From assembly GCA_963623095.1 (NCBI GenBank), contig CAVFKD010000001.1, positions 1 through 64,000 of the forward strand: DNA of 64,000 nucleotides, written 5' to 3'. Shown here piece after piece: positions 1 to 8,367 of the stretch. Each line of letters begins with the position of its first letter. Position 1 is the first letter of the stretch. The translations under genes and the position numbers were made by a program. Origin of the DNA: UBA3210 sp963623095. GTDB lineage: Bacteria > Bacillota_I > Bacilli_A > RFN20 > CAG-449. The notes below the pieces were generated by a model. The model saw only the letters and a list, made by a program, of their open reading frames with translations, did not search any database and was not told the DNA's origin.

Positions 1-42
1 TGCAATCACTTTGATTTCCATTGTGCTTGTATTATCTAACAT
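1..42 (-). CDS. N-terminal fragment of a gene cut by the left edge
   Basis: Only 14 codons are visible (MLDNTSTMEIKVIA). The start is supported by an AAGGAG ribosome binding site seven bases upstream of the ATG. An internal ATG at codon 8 is a possible alternative start, and the text after it (MEIKVIA) could begin an HPr-like or ACT-like fold, but this is far too short to assign. A cre-like box lies about 85 bases upstream (127-141), hinting at carbon control. Function unknown. Confidence 0.55.
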   Translation of the reverse strand, partial: MLDNTSTMEIKVIA

Positions 43-126
43 CTTGGTTCTCCTTCCATTTTGCTTAAATTAATAAGCCTATTTAAAATACCATATATTC
101 ATTTAAAATGTATATTTATTAGATAG

Positions 127-141
127 GTTAAGCGCTTCCAT
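127..141 (-). promoter_or_regulatory. Candidate cre (catabolite-responsive) box
   Basis: On the minus strand this reads ATGGAAGCGCTTAAC. Compared with the CcpA consensus WTGNAANCGNWNNCW it matches all fixed positions except the final C and W. It lies upstream of the gene that leaves the window on the left. Whether the organism has a CcpA cannot be seen here. Confidence 0.3.
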
Positions 142-202
142 ATGATATTTTTTAGTTACAAAAGGATAAATATATAATTTTTTTACTTTTTTATCATATG
201 AA

Positions 203-233
203 TTAAAAAAGTCCGATAGTAAGTATCAGACTT
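203..233 (-). terminator. Rho-independent terminator after tRNA-Gly
   Basis: A ten-base stem (AAGTCTGATA with TATCGGACTT, one G-U pair) closes a five-base loop and is followed by TTTT on the minus strand. It sits directly downstream of the tRNA-Gly gene. Confidence 0.8.
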
Positions 234-246
234 GTATTTAAATAAC

Positions 247-320
247 TGGAGCAGTCAACGGGAATCGAACCCGCGCCAGATGCTTGGGAAGCATCAGTTC
301 TACCATTAAACTATAACTGC
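247..320 (-). tRNA. tRNA-Gly (anticodon CCC)
   Basis: The minus strand folds as a full cloverleaf. The acceptor GCAGTTA pairs with TGACTGC, the D arm is followed by an anticodon stem GATGC/GCATC around the loop TTCCCAA, and the T arm reads GCGGG-TTCGATT-CCCGT. The anticodon is CCC, which reads GGG. Discriminator T and CCA are encoded in the DNA. A dedicated CCC tRNA is a little unexpected in so AT-rich a genome, where one UCC isoacceptor often serves all glycine codons. Confidence 0.95.
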
Positions 321-345
321 ATAAAAGGTGTTTCCACCTTTCAGT

Positions 346-1377
346 TTAAATTAAATATAAATAAATTAATTCTAATGTGTTTTTAATTCCATCAATATGA
401 GTTCTTTCCATACCGTGAGAAGCATGAACACCTGTACCAATTAATGCACCTTTAAAGTCTTTTCCAGCGCGGCATGCTGCAGAAACATCACTGCTGTAGA
501 ATGGGAAGATATCAACAGTATATTTAATATTATTCTCTTTTGCGAGATTAATTAATTTAGTTGTTAATTCATAATCATATGGTCCACTTGCGTCTTTTGC
601 ACATATTGAACATGAATATTCATTACCTGCAAGATCAAGGCCAATACAACCCATATCAAGAGTAACAAATTCTGATATATCATCACTTACCATACTCGCA
701 CCATGACCAACTTCTTCATAAACTACAAAATAAATTTTTGTATTGTATTTAGGAGTTAAGTTATGTTCTTTCATATAAGTTAAAAGCATTAATAAAACAA
801 CAACTGAAGCTTTATCATCGATGAATCTTGTTTTTAAGAAACCAGAATCTGTAATTTCAAATTTAGGATCATAACAAACTATATCTCCATTTTGAATACC
901 TAGATTTTCTACATCAGCTTTAGAAAATACTTTTTCATCTAATCTAACTTCTAAATTATCAATATCTCTAGATTTAGTTTTTGCATCTGCATAGACATGT
1001 ACGGCAGGAGAAGTAGATAAAATTGTTCCTGTATATACTTTGTTATCTCTTGTATAAATCTTACAATATTCACCATCTAATGTAGGAGTAGAAGGTCCAC
1101 CTAAAACTGTTAAAGCTAAAGTACCATTACTTTTAATAGAACGAACCATTAAACCTAATGTATCTAAATGTGCGCTTGTCGCGACAGTTTTAGAATCATC
1201 TTTACCTTTGATGGAAACTTCTAAAGCACCATTATGTAAAATCTTATAATCATATCCTAAATCTTTGATATATGATTCAACTAACTTTACTGCATTAGAA
1301 GTAAAACCAGTTGGTGAATCACAAGTAAAAATATCTTTGGATATCTTTTTAAATAAATCTAAATTAAATTCAATCAT
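346..1377 (-). CDS. M42 family metallo-aminopeptidase / endoglucanase-like protein
   Basis: The 343-residue protein has the M42 two-metal peptidase layout. His70 and Asp72 lie in the motif SAHLDTLG, an aspartate pair at 187-188 in FIDDKAS, Glu221-Glu222 in YEEVGHGAS, Asp241 in LDMG, and a C-terminal His segment (GVHASHGMERTHIDG, 317-330). Family members are cytosolic, form large oligomers and trim N-terminal residues from short peptides; some are annotated as glutamyl aminopeptidases or FrvX. A GGAGA ribosome site precedes the ATG. It is the last gene of a minus-strand cluster with ybaK and the activase genes, 14 bases after ybaK. Substrate preference cannot be read from the sequence. Confidence 0.9.
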   Translation of the reverse strand: MIEFNLDLFKKISKDIFTCDSPTGFTSNAVKLVESYIKDLGYDYKILHNGALEVSIKGKDDSKTVATSAHLDTLGLMVRSIKSNGTLALTVLGGPSTPTLDGEYCKIYTRDNKVYTGTILSTSPAVHVYADAKTKSRDIDNLEVRLDEKVFSKADVENLGIQNGDIVCYDPKFEITDSGFLKTRFIDDKASVVVLLMLLTYMKEHNLTPKYNTKIYFVVYEEVGHGASMVSDDISEFVTLDMGCIGLDLAGNEYSCSICAKDASGPYDYELTTKLINLAKENNIKYTVDIFPFYSSDVSAACRAGKDFKGALIGTGVHASHGMERTHIDGIKNTLELIYLYLI

Positions 1378-1391
1378 AAAATTCTCCTTTT

Positions 1392-1856
1392 TTAATCAAC
1401 AACATCAATAAATTCAGCATCAACATATTTGCATAATGTATTTGGATCAATTTCTATTTGATAGCCTACTTTTCCCGCGGAAACGCATATTTTATCAAAT
1501 AAAATTGCAGTATCATTAATAACTGTTTTAAATTTCTTTTTCATACCAACAGGAGAACATCCTCCATGGATATAACCAGTTAAAGGTAATAATTCTTTTT
1601 GATGAATCATTTCAAGAGATTTAACATTAACTGCTTTAGCGGCTTTTTTTAAATTCAATGAATGATTAACTGGAATACAAAATACGTAATAATTTTTATC
1701 ACTAGCTCTAGTAACAAGTGTTTTAAATACTTGTTCTACATCTTGATTTAAAGCTTTTGCCACTTCTTCACCATTAGTGATACTATTATCATATGAATGC
1801 ATATCATAAGTAATTTTCGCGGCATCTAATAATCTAGAAACATTAGTCTTTTCCAT
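1392..1856 (-). CDS. ybaK: YbaK/EbsC-type Cys-tRNA(Pro)/Cys-tRNA(Cys) deacylase
   Basis: At 154 residues this matches the single-domain YbaK family. These enzymes hydrolyse Cys-tRNA(Pro) made in error by prolyl-tRNA synthetase. The conserved lysine is Lys45 (QVFKTLV), and the family motif GGCSPVGMKK follows near residue 98. Its first 14 bases overlap the end of the upstream HgdB-like gene, so translation is probably coupled. The fold is also used by EbsC proteins of uncertain role; the lysine and GGxSPxG motif favour the deacylase. Confidence 0.9.
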   Translation of the reverse strand: MEKTNVSRLLDAAKITYDMHSYDNSITNGEEVAKALNQDVEQVFKTLVTRASDKNYYVFCIPVNHSLNLKKAAKAVNVKSLEMIHQKELLPLTGYIHGGCSPVGMKKKFKTVINDTAILFDKICVSAGKVGYQIEIDPNTLCKYVDAEFIDVVD

Positions 1857-3120
1857 TTTGTTTACCTATATTTTCTTTCGCTAAAGCGAGCATTAATTTA
1901 ATTCTATTTTCTTGGTTAACTTTACTCGCGGATGAATCATAATCAATTGGAGTAATATTGGTTTCAGGATATAAAGATTTTAATTTATTCATAACCCCTT
2001 TACCGCATACATGGTTAGGTAAGCAACCAAATGGTTGTGCGCAGACAATGTTAGGATAACCTTCTTTAATCAATTCTTTCATTTCCGCGGATAATAGCCA
2101 TCCTTCACCCATCTTCGCACCATGTTTAATAACACCTAAAGATTCTTTTCTTGTTTCTTTAAATGGTTTCATTGGAGTAAAGGAAGAATATTTCTTAATT
2201 GATTTAATCATCAATGTTTCATAACGAGTAATAAATTTTAATAAGAAAGTATTATATGCTTTTTTATACAATTTAGTTCCATAATATCTATGGTCATATT
2301 CACCATTCGCGAAACAATATAATAAGAAACCAAATACGCCAGGAACACAAATTTCCGCGCCTTCATCAATTAAGAATTGTTCTAAGTTATTATTACCAAT
2401 TGATGCATATTTAACATATATTTCACCAACAATACCTACTTTTGGTTTTGGGGTGATTTCAATTGGTAAAGAAGCAAAATCTTTAACAATTTGTTTTAAA
2501 TTCTTTTTAATTTGTCCAAATGATGAACCTTTATTATTTCTTAATTCATTTCTTAAATAATTATTCCATTTGACAACTAAAGCATCGGAACTACCTTTAT
2601 TTATTTCAAAAGATCTAGTTTTATTATGCAAATACATCAATGTATCTCCATAAGTAACCGCGGCAAGAAGATTCATTAAGAAAGGAAGAGTTATATCTAT
2701 ACCTTCAGATTTGCTTAAATCTCCTAAATTCAAAGTAATAACTGGGACAAAGCCAAATCCAGCATTTTCTAATGCTTTTCTAAGTAATGGGACATAGTTA
2801 GTCGCTCTACAACCTCCACCGGTTTGAGTTAAAACTAACGCAACATGTTTTACATCTTCTTCATGTTTTAAAGCATCAATAAATTGACCAATAACACATG
2901 TCGCAGGATAACAAGTATCATTATGAACATACTTAAGTCCTTCTTTGACTAAGATTGTTTCTTTATTTTGTAATACTTTTGCTTTAAATCCCATTTTTTC
3001 AATCGCACCTGCGATTATATCCATATGAGAATCTAAGAAGGAAGGAACTAAAATAGTATGAGTCTTTTTCATTTCAGGAGTGAATTTTGGATAATCTAAT
3101 ATGAATTCTTTATTTTCCAT
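1843..3120 (-). CDS. 2-hydroxyacyl-CoA dehydratase (HgdB-like) domain protein, partner of the activase
   Basis: The 425-residue protein is cysteine-rich in the way of HgdB/DUF2229-type proteins: Cys70 and Cys75 in DTCYPATCVIGQ, Cys104 in GGGCRATNY, and a late cluster CAQPFGCLPNHVCGKG. In many Bacillota this domain is the C-terminal third of one roughly 1,400-residue activase-type protein. Here it is a separate gene whose start overlaps the end of the 973-residue activase by 11 bases. Such domains hold [4Fe-4S] clusters and accept electrons from the ATP-driven activase. The true substrate of this stand-alone type is unknown, and no dehydratase substrate-binding partner is nearby. Confidence 0.8.
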   Translation of the reverse strand: MENKEFILDYPKFTPEMKKTHTILVPSFLDSHMDIIAGAIEKMGFKAKVLQNKETILVKEGLKYVHNDTCYPATCVIGQFIDALKHEEDVKHVALVLTQTGGGCRATNYVPLLRKALENAGFGFVPVITLNLGDLSKSEGIDITLPFLMNLLAAVTYGDTLMYLHNKTRSFEINKGSSDALVVKWNNYLRNELRNNKGSSFGQIKKNLKQIVKDFASLPIEITPKPKVGIVGEIYVKYASIGNNNLEQFLIDEGAEICVPGVFGFLLYCFANGEYDHRYYGTKLYKKAYNTFLLKFITRYETLMIKSIKKYSSFTPMKPFKETRKESLGVIKHGAKMGEGWLLSAEMKELIKEGYPNIVCAQPFGCLPNHVCGKGVMNKLKSLYPETNITPIDYDSSASKVNQENRIKLMLALAKENIGKQNGKD

Positions 3121-6031
3121 TCTTTTCTCTCTCCTTTCCTTCTAAAGCTGCGAGTAAAGATCTAATTCTAATTTTTACTGCACCTAAATTAGTAATTTCA
3201 TCGATTTTAATTTGAGTATAAATCTTACCATTGGATTCAAGTAATTTCTTAGTTTCATCAGTAGTAATCGCATCAAGACCACATCCGAAAGAAACAAGTT
3301 GAATTAAATTAACATCTTCATTATCACTTGCATATTTAGCCGCGGAATATAATCTTGCATGATATGTCCATTGGTTCATAACATTAGTCGCGAATTTCTT
3401 ATTTAAATGAGAAATACTATCTTCGGTAATAACCGCGCAATTGAAGCCAAGGATTAATTTATCAATACCGTGGTTAACTTCAGGATCAACATGATAAGGA
3501 CGACCTGCAAGAACAAAGATACGTTTGCCTTCTTTTCTTGCTTTGGAAATAATAATTTGTCCTTGTTCACGAATATATTTTAAGTAATTATCGTATTCTT
3601 CATATGCTTTAATTGAAGCTTGTTTGATTTCTTTTTTGCTAAATCCTCCAATACGATAATTTAATATTTCATAGATCTTTTTATTAAATTGTTTTTTGTC
3701 GTATAAACCTAGATAATCTCTAATAAATGTGACATCTTTTAATCTTTCAACATTGTTAATAATTGTTTCAGGATAATAAGCAACAATAGGACAATTATAA
3801 TGATTTTGAGATATACCTTCATCAACGTTATATGACATACATGGATAGAAAATAACTTTATATCCATCATCTAATAATTTTTCAATATGTCCATGAACTA
3901 ATTTCGCAGGATAACAAGCTGTGTCAGAAGGAATAGTATGTTGTCCTTTATGATATAAAGAAGGTGATGAGAATCCAGAGTTATATACTTCAAATCCTAA
4001 TTCAGTAAAGAATGTATACCAAAAAGGTAATAATTCATAATTATTCAATACTAAAGGTAAAGCAATCTTTCCTCTTTTTCCTTCTTTAGGTTGATAAGAC
4101 ATTAATTTATTTTGAATAATCTTGTATAGATTATATTCATCAGATTGTGATTTCTTAGTAATTGGTTTTTCACATTTATTGCCAGAGATAAATTTACTGC
4201 CGTTGTTAAAAGTATTCATTGTTAATGCGCAATGGTTATTACAGCCATTACAATTAAATGAAACTGTTTTAAATGTGAATCCATTAATTTCATCTAAAGA
4301 GATGATATTAGATTTTTCTAATTTTAATTCTTTTGCTTGTAATGCAGAACCATAAGCACCTGCAAGACCAGCGATATTAGGACGAGTTACATGTAAGTTT
4401 AATTCTTTTTCAAACGCTCTTAAGACAGCTTCATTATAGAAAGTTCCACCTTGAACAACTATATTTTTACCAAGTTCACTTGGATCTGCTACTCTTATAA
4501 CTTTATAGATAGCGTTTTTAACAACTGACATTGATAGACCTGCGGAAATATTATCAATAGTCGCACCATCTTTTTGTGCTTGTTTAACACTAGAGTTCAT
4601 AAATACAGTGCATCTAGATCCTAAATCTACTGGCTTTTTAGCGAGTAAACCTAACTTAGAAAAATCTTCAATATTGTATCCTAATGCATTTGAGAATGTT
4701 TGTAAGAAAGATCCGCATCCAGAAGAACAAGCTTCGTTTAAGAAAATATTAGATATTACACCATTTTCAATTTTGAAACATTTAATATCTTGTCCTCCAA
4801 TATCAATAATAAAATCAACATTGTTATTGAAATGTTTTGCTGCTTTAAAATGGGCCATTGTTTCAACAATACCATAATCTAATGAGAATGCATTCTTAAT
4901 TAAATCTTCACCATAACCAGTTGAACAAGCACCTTTAATCTTAGTATCAGGATTAATAGAATATATCTCTTTTAAAATATCTTTAAAAACAATTAATGGT
5001 TTACCCTTGTTTGGAAGATATTTTGTATAACGAATATTTTCATTATCATCAATTAAGACAACTTTTAAAGTAGTTGAACCAGAGTCAACACCTAAATATA
5101 AATTATCTTTATATCCTTCAAGAGGAAGAATATCAACTTTTGCAAGAGCGTGTCTTTTTCTAAATTCATCTAATTCTTCTTGGGAATTAAATAAAGGTTC
5201 ATTAAATGCATAATTACCACTTGCTTTTGATTCTTCAAATAGTTTTAAAACATCATCTAATAAATATTTTTTAGATGCGCATAAACCTGAACCCAAAGCA
5301 ACATAGAACAATGAATTTTCTGGACATGTACCTTTTAAATTTAAAGATTCATCAAAAGAATTTCTTAATTCAGGAATAAATGTTAATGGTCCACCTAAAT
5401 AGACAATATTTCCTTTAATTTCTCTTCCTTGCGCTAGTCCTCCAATAGTTTGGTTAACTACTGATTTAAAAATAGATTTCGCTACATCTTCTTTTGAAGC
5501 ACCTTGATTTAATAAAGCTTGAATATCAGTTTTTGCAAAAACTCCACATCTAGAAGCGATTGTATAAGTCTTTTGAGCTTTAGAAGATAAAGTATTCATC
5601 TCATCAATAGAAACATTTAACAATGTTGCCATTTGGTCGATAAAAGCACCTGTACCACCTGCACAAGTACCATTCATTCTTACTTCAAGACCATGATTTA
5701 AGAATAAAATTTTTGCATCTTCTCCACCAAGTTCAATGATGCAATCTGTATCTTTTAAATAAGTAGTCGCGGCGATTCTTGTCGCGTATACTTCTTGAAC
5801 AAAGTCTATATTTAAGCTTTGAGCGATTCCCATACCTGCCGATCCGCTCATACCTATATAAACTTCATTTGATCCTATAATTTGTTTTTCTTTTACCTCT
5901 TCAATTACTTTTAATAAATTTTCTTTTATATGAGAATAATGACGAGTATATGAAGAATATATTAATTTACCTTCATCGTTTAATACGACACATTTTATCG
6001 TTGTTGATCCAATATCTAATCCAATGCGCAT
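3110..6031 (-). CDS. Tandem BadF/BadG-type acyl-CoA dehydratase activase (ASKHA ATPase)
   Basis: The 973-residue protein has two ASKHA-fold ATPase domains in tandem. The first starts with RIGLDIGSTTIKCVVL and carries ELGGEDAK and the cluster cysteines in NGTCAGGTGAF and ASRCGVF. The second, from about residue 310, starts with LGVDSGSTTLKVV and carries DIGGQDIK, CSSGCGSF and GSRCTVF. A later cysteine motif (CNGCNNHCALT) opens a DUF2229-like region. Homologues use ATP to push an electron from a [4Fe-4S] cluster into 2-hydroxyacyl-CoA dehydratases. I chose the ATG at 6031 because GGAGG stands six bases before it; a longer reading adds 17 residues without a ribosome site. Physiological substrate unknown. 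Confidence 0.85.
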   Translation of the reverse strand: MRIGLDIGSTTIKCVVLNDEGKLIYSSYTRHYSHIKENLLKVIEEVKEKQIIGSNEVYIGMSGSAGMGIAQSLNIDFVQEVYATRIAATTYLKDTDCIIELGGEDAKILFLNHGLEVRMNGTCAGGTGAFIDQMATLLNVSIDEMNTLSSKAQKTYTIASRCGVFAKTDIQALLNQGASKEDVAKSIFKSVVNQTIGGLAQGREIKGNIVYLGGPLTFIPELRNSFDESLNLKGTCPENSLFYVALGSGLCASKKYLLDDVLKLFEESKASGNYAFNEPLFNSQEELDEFRKRHALAKVDILPLEGYKDNLYLGVDSGSTTLKVVLIDDNENIRYTKYLPNKGKPLIVFKDILKEIYSINPDTKIKGACSTGYGEDLIKNAFSLDYGIVETMAHFKAAKHFNNNVDFIIDIGGQDIKCFKIENGVISNIFLNEACSSGCGSFLQTFSNALGYNIEDFSKLGLLAKKPVDLGSRCTVFMNSSVKQAQKDGATIDNISAGLSMSVVKNAIYKVIRVADPSELGKNIVVQGGTFYNEAVLRAFEKELNLHVTRPNIAGLAGAYGSALQAKELKLEKSNIISLDEINGFTFKTVSFNCNGCNNHCALTMNTFNNGSKFISGNKCEKPITKKSQSDEYNLYKIIQNKLMSYQPKEGKRGKIALPLVLNNYELLPFWYTFFTELGFEVYNSGFSSPSLYHKGQHTIPSDTACYPAKLVHGHIEKLLDDGYKVIFYPCMSYNVDEGISQNHYNCPIVAYYPETIINNVERLKDVTFIRDYLGLYDKKQFNKKIYEILNYRIGGFSKKEIKQASIKAYEEYDNYLKYIREQGQIIISKARKEGKRIFVLAGRPYHVDPEVNHGIDKLILGFNCAVITEDSISHLNKKFATNVMNQWTYHARLYSAAKYASDNEDVNLIQLVSFGCGLDAITTDETKKLLESNGKIYTQIKIDEITNLGAVKIRIRSLLAALEGKEREKNGK

Positions 6032-6110
6032 ATTATGCCTCCATTTCTTGATTATTATAAGTACATTAAGGTTAAAAAACAATAAATAAAAAAATTAACC
6101 AACATTATTT

Positions 6111-6174
6111 NNNNNNNNNNNNNNNNNNNNNNNNNNNNNNNNNNNNNNNNNNNNNNNNNNNNNNNNNNNNNNNN
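6111..6174. other. Assembly gap (64 Ns)
   Basis: An unbroken run of N separates the activase gene from the SPFH gene. It covers the likely start region of the minus-strand transcript and the -35 region of the plus-strand SPFH promoter. The true gap length is unknown, and missing sequence here could hide a small gene. Confidence 0.99.
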
Positions 6175-6183
6175 TTTATATTA

Positions 6184-6189
6184 TATAAT
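6184..6189 (+). promoter_or_regulatory. -10 element of the SPFH/zinc-ribbon operon
   Basis: TATAAT lies about 30 bases before the start codon at 6221. The matching -35 element would fall inside the N run, so the promoter is only half visible. Confidence 0.45.
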
Positions 6190-6220
6190 AAGTTTGTATT
6201 CCAAAGGAGGATTTATAACT

Positions 6221-7279
6221 ATGGGATTATTTAGTAAAAAACAATTATTAAAAGTTATTGAATTTGAAGACGAATCAAAAGATGTCTTAGTTAACAAATA
6301 TCAATTAAAAGATCGTGATGAGATTATGAACTCTTCTACATTAGTAGTAAGACCATCTCAAATCGCATTATTTGTACATAAAGGTCAAGTTTGTGATATC
6401 TTTGCACCTGGTACTTATAAATTAGCAACAGAAAACATTCCTTTCTTAACTAAATTATTAAGCTTACCTACAGGCTTTGATTCACCAATTAAAGCTGAAG
6501 TATATTTCATCAATACAAAACAAATCACAGGTTTAAAATGGGGAACTCAAAACCCTATCATGATGAGAGATAACGATTTTGGTACAGTAAGATTAAGAGC
6601 ATTTGGTATTTACTCATTCAAAGTAAAGAATGCAAAAGTATTTATGGAAGAAATGTTTGGTAACAATTCTATCTATAAAGCAAGTGATGTTGCAGAACAA
6701 ATGAAACCAGTCATCGTTCAAGGATTCTCAGATGCAATCGCTGAAAGCAAAATCTCTGCATTAGATTTAGCGGCAAACTACAAAGAATTCTCAACAACTA
6801 TCTTAGATAAGAACCAAGAAGAATTTGAAAAATTCGGTCTTGAATTATGCACATTAGTCATTGAAAATATTTCTCTTCCTCAAGAAGTTGAAAAAGCACT
6901 CGATGAAAGAACAAAACTTGGTGTATTAGAAGACAAGATGGGTACATACGCTCAATACAAAGCTGCAAACGCTATGGAAGAAGCTGCAAAGAATCCAAAT
7001 GGTAACAATATGGCAGGTTTAGGTGTTGGTATTGGTGCTGGCGCTAATATTGGTGCAATGTTTGGTCAATCTTTAGCTAATGCACAAAATAAACCAAAGG
7101 AAACTTCATCTACACAAGGTACAAAGAAATGCCCAGGTTGTGGTGCAGAAGTTCCAGCAGGAAGTAAATTCTGTCCAGAATGTGGCGAAAAAATGCCAGT
7201 AGCTAAATTCTGTTCACACTGCGGCGCTAAATTACAAGAAGGCGCAAAATTCTGCCCTGAATGCGGAGAAAAACAATAA
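6221..7279 (+). CDS. SPFH-domain protein with two C-terminal zinc ribbons (YdjI-like)
   Basis: The 352-residue protein starts with a short GLFSKKQLLKVIEF lead, then an SPFH/band-7 domain to about residue 230, a coiled region, a glycine-rich linker, and two zinc ribbons near the end (CPGCG...FCPECG and FCSHCG...FCPECG). Proteins of this make-up are often named virion core protein-like; the Bacillus subtilis relative is YdjI, which works with YdjG and PspA at the membrane. The start follows AAAGGAGG with ten bases of spacing. Its TAA overlaps the next ATG by one base, so the two genes are coupled. No transmembrane segment is visible here; the partners supply them. Confidence 0.8.
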   Translation: MGLFSKKQLLKVIEFEDESKDVLVNKYQLKDRDEIMNSSTLVVRPSQIALFVHKGQVCDIFAPGTYKLATENIPFLTKLLSLPTGFDSPIKAEVYFINTKQITGLKWGTQNPIMMRDNDFGTVRLRAFGIYSFKVKNAKVFMEEMFGNNSIYKASDVAEQMKPVIVQGFSDAIAESKISALDLAANYKEFSTTILDKNQEEFEKFGLELCTLVIENISLPQEVEKALDERTKLGVLEDKMGTYAQYKAANAMEEAAKNPNGNNMAGLGVGIGAGANIGAMFGQSLANAQNKPKETSSTQGTKKCPGCGAEVPAGSKFCPECGEKMPVAKFCSHCGAKLQEGAKFCPECGEKQ

Positions 7280-8352
7280 TGGAAAATCAAGAAGAAGTTG
7301 TTGCTAAAGAACTTTCTTCCAGTGATAAAAAATGTCCTACTTGTGGATCTGAATTAAGTTTTGATCCATCAACAAAGAAATTAAAATGTTGCTCATGTGG
7401 TAACTTTTATGAATTCGATTTAAACCTCAGCAATGAAAAACATGATTTAAATTTAGAAGAACAAAATATCTCTACTGAAAAGTGGGCAAGTGAATCTAAA
7501 TTAGTCAAATGTAATTCATGTGGTGCAAATATCATGATTAATGGTTTAGCTATTACTCAAGAATGTCCTTACTGCGGTTCTAAATACATTGTAGAAACTA
7601 AGGAAATTCCAGGATTAAAACCTGATTGTGTTGTTCCTTTTGCGTTCAATCAAGAAGATGCAAAAACTAAGTTTAAACAATCAATTAAAGGTAAATTCTT
7701 TGTTCCTCACAAGTTAAAGAAAGAATTCAAAGATGCGGATGTTAAAGGTATTTATATTCCTGCATTCTCTTTTGATGGAGAAACTATCTCTCATTACACT
7801 GGTACAGTTCAAATTGCAAAACAAGTTAAAACTAAAGATGGTTATAGAACCGTATATGAAACTAGACCTATTGCAGGAACTTACTCATATGATTATTGCA
7901 ATTTATTAATTGAATCATCAACTCAAATTGATGATGATCAATTATCTTCTATTATTCCTTATAACCTTCATGAATCTTATGAATATAATAATGATTTCTT
8001 AAGAGGTTATTATGTCGAACAATACGTTGATACAATTAAAGCTTGTCATGCTCTTGCGGTAAATAAAGTCGGAAGCGATATTAAATCCAGTATTGAAGCA
8101 CAACACACTGGTACAGTCACAAGTTTATTTGTTGATACTGATTACTCTAACGAAAAATATAATTATCAATTATTACCTCTATATTATGTATCATTCACAT
8201 ATAAGGAAAAGAAATATACAACTTTAATGAATGGTCAAACTGGTAAAGTTGGTAATGGATTACCTATTTCAAAATTAAAAGTAGCATTTGTAGTATTAAT
8301 GTTTATTATCCTTGTTATACTAGTTGTATTCTTCATTTTGAAATCAGAATAA
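7279..8352 (+). CDS. Zinc-ribbon membrane protein (YdjG-like)
   Basis: The 357-residue protein begins with two Cys4 zinc ribbons, KKCPTCGSEL...CCSCG and KCNSCGANI...ECPYCG, within the first 110 residues. A long soluble domain follows, and a single hydrophobic helix near 335-352 ends the protein. This is a tail-anchored layout, facing the cytosol if the tail is an anchor. It overlaps the SPFH gene by one base (TAATG) and uses the GGAGA inside the last codons of that gene. Automatic pipelines often call this family replication or helicase related because of the ribbons; nothing here supports that. YdjG is the closest characterised relative I recognise. Confidence 0.7.
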   Translation: MENQEEVVAKELSSSDKKCPTCGSELSFDPSTKKLKCCSCGNFYEFDLNLSNEKHDLNLEEQNISTEKWASESKLVKCNSCGANIMINGLAITQECPYCGSKYIVETKEIPGLKPDCVVPFAFNQEDAKTKFKQSIKGKFFVPHKLKKEFKDADVKGIYIPAFSFDGETISHYTGTVQIAKQVKTKDGYRTVYETRPIAGTYSYDYCNLLIESSTQIDDDQLSSIIPYNLHESYEYNNDFLRGYYVEQYVDTIKACHALAVNKVGSDIKSSIEAQHTGTVTSLFVDTDYSNEKYNYQLLPLYYVSFTYKEKKYTTLMNGQTGKVGNGLPISKLKVAFVVLMFIILVILVVFFILKSE

Positions 8353-8367
8353 TGAAAGGAATAAATT

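Noticed and set aside
3110..3120. Possible frameshift joining the activase and HgdB-like genes into one
   Set aside because: Both genes have complete family ends, and the downstream ATG starts a proper N-terminal region, so separate genes are simpler. Reads would settle it.
7066..7290. Minus-strand frame opposite the SPFH zinc ribbons
   Set aside because: Repeated Cys/Gly codons of the ribbons produce an open antisense frame with repeat-like sequence; no ribosome site.
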